Positions 39,975 to 49,635 are shown, counted from the first letter of the stretch. The stretch: 64,000 nucleotides of DNA from CAVSRC01 sp963782045 (GCA_963782045.1 CAWAIR010000033.1:169640-233639); one strand, 5' to 3'. Program-made: numbers and translations. Notes: generated from the letters alone by a model not told the origin.

Positions 39975-40752
39975 AGCGGTATCTCCTTTCGTCTCGCTGA
40001 CGCTGACTCGCTTTGTCTGTGCACCCTTGACGGAAGCGTCATCTCGGCAAGAGGCATCTTCCACTGCTGAAGCGCTGGCCATGTGAGTTCCCGGAATCGA
40101 CACGCCGGTTACGGCGGCAATGCCCGGAGCCTCGATGAGCGTCACGCTACGAGGAGCAAACTATGGCGTCCGATCGCACGGTTCTTTCCCGATCGCGCGG
40201 TTCTTTGGTGAAACGCGCGGGCTTTTTGGCGTGCCGCATCGGGCGTCATGAGAGAGCGTGGTTCGGCATCGGCGTTTCCGATCCGGTGGCTTTCGCCAAT
40301 TACCCATCAACGAAGCGAACCGGAGGCCGGCGGGTCGTGGACGACAACGACGATGCGCGTCGACCATGCGGGACTATTCAATCACGCGAACGAAATCCAG
40401 GTGCTGCCGGCTGCTGCGCTCGCGAACCGCTTCCGGATGAAGAGCTTCGTTCGTTGAAACAGCGCATCGCCGATCGATGGCAGGTTTCGCCAAGACGCGC
40501 ATCGATCATGAAATACCCGCGTCGTCTTCCATGAGAGCGTGACATCGTCGTCAAGGCGGCGATCGCAGATCGAATGAGATCATCGCTGCAATTGTCGAGG
40601 TCGCCAGTTCGGTGGACTGGCGCCTCATCAACGAGGAAGCGCCCCCTCCCTGCGCTTTCCCGACCGGACCACCAGCACGCGCGCCCCCGCCCCCCAAAGT
40701 GTGCTGGTGGTCCTTTTTCTCTCGGGCGACCGAGACGATGAGGAGCAGCACT
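39975..40752. other. long intergenic region
   Basis: No convincing gene. Open frames here (for example 40163-40534) lack family resemblance. It holds motif B site 1 at 40475-40520 and a GAGGAG ribosome site at 40741 before the next gene. Confidence 0.45.
40475..40520 (+). promoter_or_regulatory. motif B site 1
   Basis: CGATGGC followed by GTTTCGCCAAG and CATGAAATACC. It aligns over about 43 positions with 41422-41467 and 49717-49759; all three precede plus-strand genes. Confidence 0.5.
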
Positions 40753-41004
40753 ATGTCCAACCCCGTGATCGCGGTGATTGTCGGCAGCAGTCGGCAGGAC
40801 TCGATCAACGCCCGACTGGCGCGGGCGCTGACGCGGATGGCCGAGGATCGGCTCACCTTCCGCTCCATCGCCATCGATGCGCTGCCGCTGTTCAATCAGG
40901 ATCTGATCGCCGCCGACGGCACGGTGGACGACGAGGGCCTGCGAACATTGCTTGAGAGTTTCATGGGGCGGTTCGTCGAGCTCATGAGTTCATGTTCATC
41001 ATGA
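40753..41004 (+). pseudogene. NADPH-dependent FMN reductase with internal deletion
   Basis: The 83-aa frame begins MSNPVIAVIVGSSRQDSINA, the flavodoxin-like FMN phosphate-binding loop, reaches LPLFNQDLIA, and then continues as ADGTVDDEGLRTLLESFMGR, the C-terminal end of the family. Full members are about 185 aa, so roughly 100 codons including the ribityl/isoalloxazine-binding segment are missing, in frame. It should not bind flavin. GAGGAG precedes ATG 40753. Confidence 0.75.
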
Positions 41005-41024
41005 CCCGGTCGCGGCGGCCTGAC

Positions 41025-41342
41025 ATGGCGTCACTATCCTGTACGCATCTTTCCGGCATCCGCGTGGTCGTGCCGAGCGCGCTGGGTTGTGAGGAGTGCC
41101 TGAAGACGGGCGATTGCTGGCTGCATCTCCGCCTCTGCCGCACATGCGGCCACGTCGGCTGTTGCGACGACTCGCCCAACCGGCACGCGACCGGGCACTT
41201 TCACGCCACCGGGCATCCGATCATCGAAGGCTACGATCCGCCGGAAGGCTGGGGTTGGTGCTATGTCGATGGAGCGATGTTCGACCTCTCCTGGCAGCGC
41301 ACGCCGCAGCGCGGACCCATCGCCCAGTTCAACTGCAGTTGA
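41025..41342 (+). CDS. UBP-type zinc-finger protein
   Basis: A 105-aa protein matching the zf-UBP domain: SCTHLSG, CEECLKTGDCWLHLRLCRTC, GHVGCCDDSPNRHATGHFHA and GHPIIEGYDPPEGWGWCYV, with the expected Cys and His ligands. In eukaryotes this fold reads ubiquitin C-termini; free-standing bacterial versions have no assigned partner and often sit beside oxidoreductases, as here. ATG 41001 is an alternative start; neither has a strong ribosome site. Confidence 0.88.
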   Translation: MASLSCTHLSGIRVVVPSALGCEECLKTGDCWLHLRLCRTCGHVGCCDDSPNRHATGHFHATGHPIIEGYDPPEGWGWCYVDGAMFDLSWQRTPQRGPIAQFNCS

Positions 41343-41421
41343 CGTTCGCGACGCTGGTCAGGGCGGCGGCGGCTCGCAGGAGCGCCGTCGGGTCTTTCGT
41401 GCTGCTCGCCCTCGCCACAGG

Positions 41422-41467
41422 CGATGGCCGATTTCGCCAAGGCACGCTGCGAACATGAAATACCTGC
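41422..41467 (+). promoter_or_regulatory. motif B site 2, upstream of arcD
   Basis: CGATGGC, ATTTCGCCAAG and CATGAAATACC in the same order and spacing as at 40475-40520. It lies 115 bp before the arc operon. Confidence 0.55.
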
Positions 41468-41581
41468 GCCCCCTTCTCTGCGAGCGTGATGGTGTCGGCC
41501 AGGGTGACGGCCGCACCTCCGGGACGATCGAAGCGCAGCGCCCGGCGCTGTCATTCGGTCACTGCAGAAGGATCGGACGCC

Positions 41582-43048
41582 ATGTCTTCGACGACTGCCG
41601 TCACGACGACGGTGCCCAGGGTGGTTGCGACATCGAAGAAGCTTCGCCTCGGCGCACTCACCGCGCTGGTACTGGGCTCGATGATCGGAGCCGGCGTGTT
41701 CAGCCTGCCGCAGAACACGGCCACCGGCGCGGCGCCGCTTGCCATCATCATCGGCTGGACGATCACCGGCGTCGGCATCCTGGCGCTGGCCTTCGTCTAT
41801 CAGGGCCTCGCCACCCGCAAGCCGGAGCTGAACGCCGGCCCCTACGCTTATGCCAAGGCGGGCTTCGGGCCGTTCATTGGCTTCAACAGCGCCTGGGGCT
41901 ACTGGCTGAGCGCGTGGCTCGGCAACGTGTCCTACGCGGTCATCACCTTCAGCGCGCTGTCCTACTTTTTTCCGATCTTCGGCAACGGCAACACCTGGCA
42001 GGCGGTGGCCGCCGCTTCCGTCGTGCTGTGGCTGATCCATTGGCTGGTGCTGTCGGGCGTGCGTCAGGCGGCGATCGTCAACCTGATCACCACGATCGCC
42101 AAGGTCGCGCCGATCATCCTGTTCATCGCCATCGTCGCCATCGCCTTCAAGCTCAACGTCTTTACCCTCGACTTCAGCGGCCTCAAGACGCCGGCGCTCG
42201 GCTCGGTGATGACCCAGGTGAAGAGCACCATGCTGGTCACGCTGTGGGTGTTCATCGGCATCGAGGGCGCCAGCGTGGTCTCGGCGCGTGCCGACAAGCG
42301 CAAGGACATCGGCACGGCGACCATGCTCGGTTTCGTGGTGGCGCTCGCCATGTACGCGCTGATCTCGCTGCTTTCGCTCGGCATCCTGGCGCAGCCGCAG
42401 CTCGCCGCGCTCAAGAATCCGTCCATGGCCGGCGTGCTCGCCGCCGTGGTCGGCCCGTGGGGCGCGGTCCTCATCAACATCGCGCTGGTGATCTCCGTTC
42501 TCGGCGCCTTCCTGAGCTGGACCGTGCTTGCCGCCGAGATCCCGCAGGTGGCGGCGAAGGACGGCACCATGCCGCGCTTCTTCGCCGGTGAGAACGATCG
42601 CGGCGCACCGTCGGTGTCACTGTGGGTGACCAACGGACTGATCCAGCTCTTCCTGATCGTGACCCTGTTCTCGAACAGCACCTATCAGGCGCTGTTCACC
42701 ATCGCCTCGGCCACCATCCTGGTGCCCTACATCTTCTCCGGTGCCTACGCCGCCAAGATCGCCATCACCGGCGACGGCTACGGCGCCAGGGAGAGCACCC
42801 GGCGCGATCTCGCCGTTGGCCTGATCGCCACGGTCTACGGCATCTGGCTCGTCTACGCCGCCGGACCGACCTACCTGTTCATGGCCGCGATGCTCTATGC
42901 GCCGGGCATCATCTTCTACGCCATGGCCCGCCGCGAACGCGGCCAGAAAGTCTTCACCCCCCTGGAAGCGGTCATCGCCGTCGGCCTCGTCCTTGTCGGA
43001 CTTGCCGCCGCCACCCTCATCTGGAATGGGAGCATCAGCCCGCTATGA
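41582..43048 (+). CDS. arcD: arginine:ornithine antiporter
   Basis: A 488-aa APC-superfamily protein with 12-13 membrane helices, beginning with the substrate-binding signature GSMIGAGVFSLPQNTA. The start of the arginine deiminase operon fits ArcD, which exchanges arginine for ornithine at the inner membrane. AAGGA precedes ATG 41582, and the stop overlaps arcA as ATGA (43045-43048). Confidence 0.92.
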   Translation: MSSTTAVTTTVPRVVATSKKLRLGALTALVLGSMIGAGVFSLPQNTATGAAPLAIIIGWTITGVGILALAFVYQGLATRKPELNAGPYAYAKAGFGPFIGFNSAWGYWLSAWLGNVSYAVITFSALSYFFPIFGNGNTWQAVAAASVVLWLIHWLVLSGVRQAAIVNLITTIAKVAPIILFIAIVAIAFKLNVFTLDFSGLKTPALGSVMTQVKSTMLVTLWVFIGIEGASVVSARADKRKDIGTATMLGFVVALAMYALISLLSLGILAQPQLAALKNPSMAGVLAAVVGPWGAVLINIALVISVLGAFLSWTVLAAEIPQVAAKDGTMPRFFAGENDRGAPSVSLWVTNGLIQLFLIVTLFSNSTYQALFTIASATILVPYIFSGAYAAKIAITGDGYGARESTRRDLAVGLIATVYGIWLVYAAGPTYLFMAAMLYAPGIIFYAMARRERGQKVFTPLEAVIAVGLVLVGLAAATLIWNGSISPL

Positions 43049-44286
43049 ACAAGCCCGTCGCCATCGCCCAGCCGGGCGTGCACTCCGAAATCGGTCGCCT
43101 GCGCGAAGTCATGGTCCACCGTCCGGACCTCAGCCTCCGCCGGCTCACCCCCGACAACGCCAAGGACCTGCTCTTCGACGACGTGCTCTGGGTCAAGAAG
43201 GCCCGCCAGGAACACGATGCCTTCGTCGATGCGCTGCGCGAACGCGACGTGATCGTCATCGAGTTCGGCGCGACGCTGGCCGAGACGATGGAAATCGCGG
43301 AGGCGCGCGACTGGCTGCTCGACCGGCGGGTCAACGCTTCCACGGTCGGCGCCGGCATGGTCGATGAGCTGCGTAGCTGGTTCGACCAGATGCCGGCGGC
43401 TCAGGTCGCCGAGTACCTGATCGGTGGGGTTGCCCGCGGCGACCTTGCCTACCAGCCGGCCGGCCTCGCCGGGCGCACGCTGGAACCGCAGGACTTCGTC
43501 ATCGCCCCCTTGCCCAACCAGCTCTTCACCCGCGACACCACGTGCTGGGTCTACGGCGGCGTCACCATCAACCCCATGCACTGGCCGGCGCGCCGGGCCG
43601 AGGCAGCCAACGTCGCCGCCGTCTACCGCTTCCACCCACGCTTCCACGATGCATCGTTCCAGGTGTGGTGGGGCGACGTCGACGAGGCGGTGGGGGCCGC
43701 CACGCTGGAGGGTGGCGACGTGATGCCGGTCGGCGGCGGCATCGTGCTCATCGGCATGGGCGAGCGCTCGACGCCGCAGGCGGTTGCCGCGGTCGCCCGC
43801 CGTCTGTTCGCTTCCGGTGAGGCGAGCCATGTGATCGCCGGACTGATGCCACGCGACCGCTCGTTCATGCATCTCGATACCATATTCACCTTCTGCGACC
43901 ACGATCTGGTGACGGTCTACCCGCCGGTGGTCGACCGCATCCGGCCGTTCTCGCTGAGGCCCGACGACGGCTCGGCACGGATGACGATCGTCGAGGAGAA
44001 CCGCCCCTTCACCGAGGTCGTCAGGGATGCACTCGGTCTGAAGGCGCTGCGCACCATCGCCACCGGCGGCGACAGCTATGAAGCCGAGCGCGAGCAGTGG
44101 GACGATGGCAACAACGTTCTGGCGATCGAGCCGGGCGTGGTCATCGGCTACGACCGCAACGTCTACACCAACACGCGGCTGCGCCAGGCCGGCGTCGAGG
44201 TGATCACCATCGAGGGCTCCGAACTCGGCCGCGGCCGCGGCGGCAGCCACTGCATGTCGTGCCCGATCCGACGCGACGCCGCCTGA
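43045..44286 (+). CDS. arcA: arginine deiminase
   Basis: The 413-aa enzyme carries ADI family motifs: LREVMVHRPDLSLRRLTP, PNQLFTRDTTCWVYGG, EGGDVMPVGGGIVLIGMGER, MHLDTIFTFCD, and the catalytic Cys in GGSHCMSCPIRR near the C-terminus. It converts arginine to citrulline and ammonia, the first step of ATP-yielding arginine fermentation, and also counters acid stress. Translationally coupled to arcD. Confidence 0.95.
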   Translation: MNKPVAIAQPGVHSEIGRLREVMVHRPDLSLRRLTPDNAKDLLFDDVLWVKKARQEHDAFVDALRERDVIVIEFGATLAETMEIAEARDWLLDRRVNASTVGAGMVDELRSWFDQMPAAQVAEYLIGGVARGDLAYQPAGLAGRTLEPQDFVIAPLPNQLFTRDTTCWVYGGVTINPMHWPARRAEAANVAAVYRFHPRFHDASFQVWWGDVDEAVGAATLEGGDVMPVGGGIVLIGMGERSTPQAVAAVARRLFASGEASHVIAGLMPRDRSFMHLDTIFTFCDHDLVTVYPPVVDRIRPFSLRPDDGSARMTIVEENRPFTEVVRDALGLKALRTIATGGDSYEAEREQWDDGNNVLAIEPGVVIGYDRNVYTNTRLRQAGVEVITIEGSELGRGRGGSHCMSCPIRRDAA

Positions 44287-44298
44287 GGAGAAGCCGAC

Positions 44299-45300
44299 AT
44301 GCCGGTCAACCTTCATGGTCGCAATTTCCTGTCGCTGGAGGGCTATTCCTCCGCGGAGATCGGCTTCCTGCTGCAGCTCTCCGCAGAGCTGAAGGCAGCG
44401 AAATACTCCGGCAGCGAGCAGCAGCGGCTTGCACGCCGCAACATCGCGCTGATCTTCGAGAAGGCTTCCACCCGCACCCGCACGGGCTTCGAGGTGGCGG
44501 CCTATGACCAGGGCGCCAACGTCACCTATCTGGGGCCGAGCGGCAGCCACATCGGCCACAAGGAATCGATGAAGGACACCGCCCGGGTGCTCGGGCGGGT
44601 CTATGACGCGATCGAGTACCGCGGCTTTGCCCAGCAGCTTGTCGAGGAACTGGCCGACTACGCCGGCGTGCCGGTCTATAACGGGCTGACCGACGAGACC
44701 CACCCGACCCAGACGCTCGCCGACTTCCTGACCATGCGCGAGCACGCCCATCGCCCGCTGTCGGAGCTGGCGGTCGCCTTCGTCGGCGACGGGAAGGACA
44801 ATGTCGCCAGGTCGCTGGCCATCGGCGCCGTCAAGGTGGGCATGGACATCCGCATCGCCGCGCCGCGCCGGCTATGGCCCGACGACGACTTCGTCAAGCA
44901 TGCCAACGCGATCGGCGCGGCCCATGGCGCCCGGCTCACCGTGACCGAGGACGTCGACGGGGCGGTGGGTGGCGCCGACTTCATATATACCGACGTCTGG
45001 CTGTCGATGGGCGAAGACCAGGCCGACTGGGGCGAGCGCATCAAGCTGCTCACGCCCTACCGCGTGACCGCCGAGATGATGCAGGCGACCGGCAAGCCGG
45101 CAACGAAGTTCATGCACTGCCTGCCGGCCTTCCACAACAAGGACACGGCGGTCGGGGCGGACATCGCCGAGCGTTTCGGTATCGACTGCATGGAGGTGAC
45201 CGACGAAGTGTTCGAATCGCCCGCCTCCATCGTCTTTGACCAGGCCGAGAACCGCATGCACACCATCAAGGCGGTGCTCGTCGCCACCATTGGAGGCTGA
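44299..45300 (+). CDS. arcB: ornithine carbamoyltransferase, catabolic
   Basis: A 333-aa enzyme with the carbamoyl-phosphate site FEKASTRTRTGFEVAAYDQG, GHKESMKDTARVLGR, the HPTQTLADFLTM motif, and the ornithine-side Cys loop FMHCLPAFHNKDTAVG. Position within arcDABC assigns it to the catabolic direction (citrulline + phosphate to ornithine + carbamoyl phosphate). It starts 12 nt after arcA with GAGGAG upstream. Confidence 0.95.
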   Translation: MPVNLHGRNFLSLEGYSSAEIGFLLQLSAELKAAKYSGSEQQRLARRNIALIFEKASTRTRTGFEVAAYDQGANVTYLGPSGSHIGHKESMKDTARVLGRVYDAIEYRGFAQQLVEELADYAGVPVYNGLTDETHPTQTLADFLTMREHAHRPLSELAVAFVGDGKDNVARSLAIGAVKVGMDIRIAAPRRLWPDDDFVKHANAIGAAHGARLTVTEDVDGAVGGADFIYTDVWLSMGEDQADWGERIKLLTPYRVTAEMMQATGKPATKFMHCLPAFHNKDTAVGADIAERFGIDCMEVTDEVFESPASIVFDQAENRMHTIKAVLVATIGG

Positions 45301-45301
45301 C

Positions 45302-46254
45302 ATGCGCATCGTGGTGGCTCTCGGCGGAAACGCCCTGCTCAAGCGCGGCGAGCCGATGACCGCGGAGGTCCAGCGCGTCAATGTGCGCGTTGCAGCGAGG
45401 GCACTGGCGGCGCTCGTCGCCGAGGGCCACCAGCTCATCGTCACCCACGGCAACGGACCGCAGGTGGGTTTGCTCGCCCTGCAGGCGGCAAACGCGGGGG
45501 AAGCGCCTTTCCCCTCGACGTGCTCGGCGCCGAGACGGAGGGCATGATCGGCTACATGATCCAGCAGGAGCTGGAAAACCGGCTCGGCGGGCGCTCGATG
45601 GTGGCGGCCCTGCTGACCGCGATCCGCGTCGATCGAGACGACCCCGCCTTTGGTCAGCCGACCAAGCCGATCGGCCCGATCTACGACGAGGCGACGGCGC
45701 GCCGGCTTGCCGACGAGCGCAAGTGGTCGGTGGCGCCGGACGGGCCCCACTGGCGGCGCGTGGTTCCTTCGCCGATGCCGGTCGAGATCCTCGACGCGCG
45801 AACGATTTCGCTGCTTCTCGAGCGCGGAATCATCGTCATCTGCGCCGGCGGTGGCGGCATACCCGTCGTCCGGCGGCCCAGCGGAGGAGTGATCGGGGTC
45901 GAGGCGGTGATCGACAAGGACCGAGCCAGCGCACTTCTCGCCCGCGAGCTCGAGGCCGACATGCTGCTGCTGCTCACCGACGTCGATGCGGTCTATCGCC
46001 ATTATGGTACCGCCAGGGCCGCACCGATGCGCCACGTGCACTCGAACAGGCTTGACCCGAACGCCTTCAGCGCCGGCTCCATGCGGCCGAAAATCGAGGC
46101 CGCTGCACATTTCGCGACGGAAAGCGGCAAGGCCGCGGCGATCGGGCGGCTCGGCGATGCGGTCGCGATCGTCAACGGCACGGCCGGCACACTGGTCACG
46201 CCGCCCGGCCAGCCGGCGAAAACGGACGAGGCGGAACGCGCGACCGCGCCGTAA
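45302..46254 (+). pseudogene. arcC: carbamate kinase, frameshifted near 45510
   Basis: The frame from ATG 45302 reads MRIVVALGGNALLKRGEPMT and THGNGPQVGLLALQAA, the carbamate-kinase ATP/substrate motifs, then stops. The rest continues in another frame from about 45515 (LGAETEGMIGYMIQQELEN to TLVTPPGQ), with GGGGIPV and DKDRASALLA intact. One base is missing in the GCGCCTTTCCCC run. Corrected length is about 317 aa. It makes ATP from carbamoyl phosphate, the energy-yielding step of the pathway. A sequencing slip is likely, since the rest is well conserved. Confidence 0.87.
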
Positions 46255-46342
46255 TCGGGGCGACATCAGACAGGGCGAATCCTGGCGGGATATTGGTGGG
46301 CCCTTCGCGCAATCGACCCGGTCGTCGGCGCGCTCGGCAACG

Positions 46343-46918
46343 TCACCAAGCGTTGGGCCTCGCTCGTTCAGGAGGCAGATCGGGACCGCCATGGCAACGG
46401 CGGCGCCACGCATTCGGCGACTCACACTCAATCCGACGGAAGACCGTCGAAAAATGCGACTGGTCGGTGAGCCCGCAGGCCAGGGCGATATCTGCCAGCG
46501 CATCGTTCGTCGTGCGCATGAGCTCTTTGGCGCGGTCGATCCGGCACCGCAAGATGTAGCCGTGAGGCGCGATGCCGAATGTGTGGCGGAAGGCGCGGCT
46601 GAAATGGCTGGGGCTGAGCCGCACGGCCTCTGCCAGCGCTCCCACGGACAGTTTCGCGTCGAGGTTCTTTTCGACCATCGCCTCCGCACGCCGGGCCTGC
46701 CACGGGGCGAGCCCACCGCGATTGACGGTTCTGCCGGCGCGCGATGCGGTCTCGTTGTCTTCAGACAGGATGGCGGCCGCCAGACTGATGCAATATTCGG
46801 CATCGCTTGGACTGGCAGGGAGCGCCGACCGCGCATCGTTGAGCAACTGCACCAATGCGCCACGGGCATCCTGGCCGATCGACGAATTCAGGCTGGCAAT
46901 TTGAGGTATTTGTTCCAC
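46343..46918 (-). CDS. AraC-family transcriptional regulator
   Basis: The 191-aa protein has a short helical N-terminal region and a C-terminal double helix-turn-helix (KLSVGALAEAVRLSPSHFSR, then DIALACGLTDQSHFSTVF). It lacks the usual cupin sensor domain. It converges on arcC; motif A site 2 is about 145 bp upstream. It might regulate the arc operon, but this is only positional. Confidence 0.88.
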   Translation of the reverse strand: MEQIPQIASLNSSIGQDARGALVQLLNDARSALPASPSDAEYCISLAAAILSEDNETASRAGRTVNRGGLAPWQARRAEAMVEKNLDAKLSVGALAEAVRLSPSHFSRAFRHTFGIAPHGYILRCRIDRAKELMRTTNDALADIALACGLTDQSHFSTVFRRIECESPNAWRRRCHGGPDLPPERARPNAW

Positions 46919-47060
46919 GATCTCATCCCTCGATGCGCTCTGATTGACCGTGCGATCAATTGATCCCTTCCCATCGCCCCAGGCATTCCGCTGACACGCG
47001 CTGTATTCGAAGTTTCATGCCTGTCTTGGCGTAAACTGCCCCAACGACTCGCCTTGACCT

Positions 47061-47090
47061 ATTGGACGAACGTGTCGCCGATACCTTTGG
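47061..47090. promoter_or_regulatory. motif A site 2
   Basis: GGACGAACGTGTCG (weakest dyad core of the set) followed by CCGATACCTTTGG, matching the order and spacing of the other sites; upstream of the AraC gene. Confidence 0.55.
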
Positions 47091-47300
47091 ATAATGCTTT
47101 GCGTGATTGCAGTCTGGCGCGCGCAAACCGCTAACGCGTGCGTACGGCGCATGTGCGTTTCGGGCAGTTGCTAGCGCTTGGGAGATGCATGCCGCGACGG
47201 CCGCCGCAGGACCCGCGCCATCGATCGGGCCGGCGCGCCGTCGAAATTCCGGGCCCCGAGAAGATCGAGAGAACCGTTCACGGCTTTTCGGGGCAGACCC

Positions 47301-47314
47301 GATACCAAGGTATC
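47301..47314. promoter_or_regulatory. motif A core palindrome (GATACC-AA-GGTATC)
   Basis: 6-bp arms around AA. It has the same ACC-AA-GGT centre as the other sites and the GATACC/GGTATC words seen in their flanks, but it stands alone, 330 bp before the response regulator gene at 47644. Confidence 0.5.
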
Positions 47315-47643
47315 ATAGACCCTGCGCACACGACGACGTCTAGTGAGGCAGCGTCCATGCTTCAACCGAGATCCAAACCGTCTTCACGTTTGTCACGTTC
47401 CAACTGCTGAATTGATATCACAGTTGGGTTTGGACCCGAACACAGGGTCATTTTTTGTCCTTCTGCACGGAAACCAATAACAAGGGCACTGTCCGCGCGC
47501 TTCGCGGAGCGCACGTGGCGATGGTGCGCTCGACAACAAGCGAGGTTCGCAGCGCGGCCTTTCCTGTTCCGCCGGCCAATTGTCCGAACGCGAATCCAGC
47601 GTCCCCTCTCGTGACGCAGTACGAATGTCTTTCGTGATCCGCC

Positions 47644-48030
47644 ATGGGAATCGGCGATCCACGTCCGCTCGTTTCCATTGTCGACGACGATGAATCCGTG
47701 CGCGAGTCACTGCCAGACCTGCTCAGGGAATTCGGCTTCACTGCCGAAGCATTCTCTTCGGCAGATGAATTTCTTGAGTTGGGATCCCTGGAACGAACGA
47801 AATGCCTGATCCTCGACGTTGCCATGCCGGGCATGTCCGGACCTGAACTACAGCGGGAGCTGAGACGGCGAGGCTACAAGTTTCCGGTAGTCTTCATTAC
47901 GGCGCGCGGAGATGAGATGACCAAGTCGCGTTTGCGAGAGCAAGGTGCCGTGGAGTGCTTGTCGAAGCCTTTCAGTGACACGGCTCTTCGCGATGCGGTC
48001 AATGCGGTGCTCAAGACGGGGCAGGATTGA
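47644..48030 (+). CDS. single-domain response regulator (receiver only)
   Basis: The 128-aa protein is a complete FixJ-type receiver: acidic pocket SIVDDDESVRESL, phospho-Asp in CLILDVAMPGMSG, Thr in FITARGD and Lys in CLSKPFSD. There is no output domain. It lies 36 nt before a full FixJ-like regulator, so it may act as a phosphate sink or modulator in the same pathway. No kinase is adjacent. Confidence 0.88.
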   Translation: MGIGDPRPLVSIVDDDESVRESLPDLLREFGFTAEAFSSADEFLELGSLERTKCLILDVAMPGMSGPELQRELRRRGYKFPVVFITARGDEMTKSRLREQGAVECLSKPFSDTALRDAVNAVLKTGQD

Positions 48031-48066
48031 AATGGGGCCTTTCCCTCCAAGAATAGTGGGCGTAGG

Positions 48067-48732
48067 ATGAACTGGCTGGTTGGGGCGGCCACGCAGAATG
48101 CGGGGTCCCGCACATTGCCGGTACCGCTGGTATTCGTTGTCGACGATGACGTTTCGGTGCGCGAGTTGCTCGAGCTGCTGATCCGTCACGCCGGGTGGGA
48201 ACCGGAAACATTTGAATCCGGGCAAGAATTCCTGGCTCGGCCGCGCGCGGTCGTCGCCAGCTGCCTGATCCTCGATATCACGCTGCCGGGTCTCAACGGC
48301 CTCGAGCTGCAGAAGCTCGTGGCTGCCGATCGATCCGACATGCCGATCATCTTCATCACCGGCCATGGCGACGTGCCAATGACGGTTCAGGCGATGAAGG
48401 GCGGGGCCGTCGAATTCCTGACCAAACCGTTCAGCGACGACGCGCTACTGTACGCGATCCGCAGTGCCATCGAACGCAGCGAAGCCGCCCTTCGTGCCGC
48501 GGCCGAGATCGAAGCGCTGGCTCTGCGGTACGCCTTGCTCAGTCCGCGCGAGCGCGAGGTCATGGAGCTGGTCGTTCGCGGCCTCCTGAACAAGCAGGTC
48601 GGGTACGAGCTCGGCATCAGCGAGATCACGGTCAAGGCGCACCGCGGGCAAGTGATGCGCAAGATGGACGTTCGTTCGCTGGCAGAGTTGGTCAACAGCG
48701 CCGCGAAACTTGGGCTTGGACGGCAGCCCTGA
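48067..48732 (+). CDS. FixJ/StyR-family response regulator with LuxR HTH
   Basis: The 221-aa protein has an intact receiver (FVVDDDVSVRELL, phospho-Asp in CLILDITLPGLNG, Thr in FITGHGD, Lys in LTKPFSD), a linker helix and a LuxR-type helix-turn-helix (LSPREREVMELVVRGLLNKQ, then ELGISEITVKAHRGQVMRKM). The DNA-recognition helix is nearly identical to that of the regulator at 61354, so both may bind the same site. It is a good candidate to act on the repeated motifs of this block. Confidence 0.9.
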   Translation: MNWLVGAATQNAGSRTLPVPLVFVVDDDVSVRELLELLIRHAGWEPETFESGQEFLARPRAVVASCLILDITLPGLNGLELQKLVAADRSDMPIIFITGHGDVPMTVQAMKGGAVEFLTKPFSDDALLYAIRSAIERSEAALRAAAEIEALALRYALLSPREREVMELVVRGLLNKQVGYELGISEITVKAHRGQVMRKMDVRSLAELVNSAAKLGLGRQP

Positions 48733-48837
48733 TTGGACCGTGCAGGATAGGGCGGAAATCACCGTGAACATGGAAGCTCGCCAGCGCCGTGGCCGGCCAC
48801 GGCGCTGGAGTTTCGCGGAATCCCGAGACCTCCGGAA

Positions 48838-49482
48838 CTAGGCGACGGTCAGCCGATCGTCGACCCGCTCGACCCCCGGTGCAGACCAGGCCGTGTGCTC
48901 GGCCACGCGCCGCTCCTGCCAGGAATCGACCTTCCCGGTGAGGGTGACCTTGCCGCCGTCGGTCATCACGGTGATCTTGTCGGCATCAACCTGCGCGTTC
49001 CGAGAAAACGCCGCCTTGATCTTGGACTTCACTTCCGACGCCGCAACCGGAGGCCGGATGGTGATTTCGTTGGAGACTCGGCGCACGCCACGAAGCTTGC
49101 TGACGGCCTTCAGCGCCGCACTGCTCTGGAAATACGAATCGACCGTTCCGGAGAGCGTCACCAATCCCTTCTCGACCTTGACGGTGACGCTATCCTTCGG
49201 AACTTCGACGTCCCAGGAAAGGGCCTGGAGCGCGGCTTGCGCGATGTCGCCATCATCGGGCGGATCGAACAACCAACGCACCTCGAGCTCCTCGGCGACG
49301 GCCTTGACCCCGGTCACGCGGCCGGCCGCTTTCTCCGCCGCCAGCTTTTCGGCGTAGGTGCCGACGCGCCCCCGGAGAGTCACCACGCCCTCCGTGGCCG
49401 TGACACCGATCTCGGCCGCATTGATGCTCGGCTCCCATTCAAGCTCGTCGATCACGGCTTGCTGCAAATTTCCATCGCTCAT
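48838..49482 (-). CDS. three-BON-domain protein (paralogue of 51068-51712)
   Basis: The 214-aa protein consists of three BON domains (about 3-70, 75-145, 148-213), each with the VTLxGxV core: GVVTLRGRVGTYAEKLAAEK, GLVTLSGTVDSYFQ, GKVTLTGKVDSWQERR. There is no signal peptide, unlike OsmY. BON proteins are thought to bind membranes or ligands under osmotic or other stress. The same length and most residues recur in the gene at 51068-51712. Motif A site 3 is 120 bp upstream. Confidence 0.88.
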   Translation of the reverse strand: MSDGNLQQAVIDELEWEPSINAAEIGVTATEGVVTLRGRVGTYAEKLAAEKAAGRVTGVKAVAEELEVRWLFDPPDDGDIAQAALQALSWDVEVPKDSVTVKVEKGLVTLSGTVDSYFQSSAALKAVSKLRGVRRVSNEITIRPPVAASEVKSKIKAAFSRNAQVDADKITVMTDGGKVTLTGKVDSWQERRVAEHTAWSAPGVERVDDRLTVA

Positions 49483-49603
49483 TGGACGACTTCCTTTCTT
49501 TGATGGGACGCGTGCCGTCGTCAGCGATGCACGTGTCCAATGCTCACCGGTCGCTTCAACCAGGGCGACCGACGCTGAAGGTCGGCTGCACGCGAATGAA
49601 AAT

Positions 49604-49635
49604 CCATTGCACCAAGGTGCCGCCGATACTTACGG
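49604..49635. promoter_or_regulatory. motif A site 3
   Basis: CCATTGCACCAAGGTGC (GCACC-AA-GGTGC dyad) followed by CGCCGATACTTACGG; upstream of the first BON gene. Confidence 0.6.

Larger units (their letters stand above)
46919..47643. other. long intergenic region with two motif A sites
   Basis: No gene seen in 725 bp. It holds motif A sites at 47061-47090 and 47301-47314 and separates the AraC gene (minus) from the response-regulator pair (plus). Confidence 0.5.

Noticed and set aside
40163..40534. 123-aa open frame between the SPW and FMN reductase genes
   Set aside because: Composition is unlike a real protein, no family motif, and it overlaps the conserved non-coding motif B.
46944..46959. 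possible FNR/FixK box (TTGA...TCAA) upstream of the AraC gene
   Set aside because: The half-sites are 8 nt apart instead of 6.
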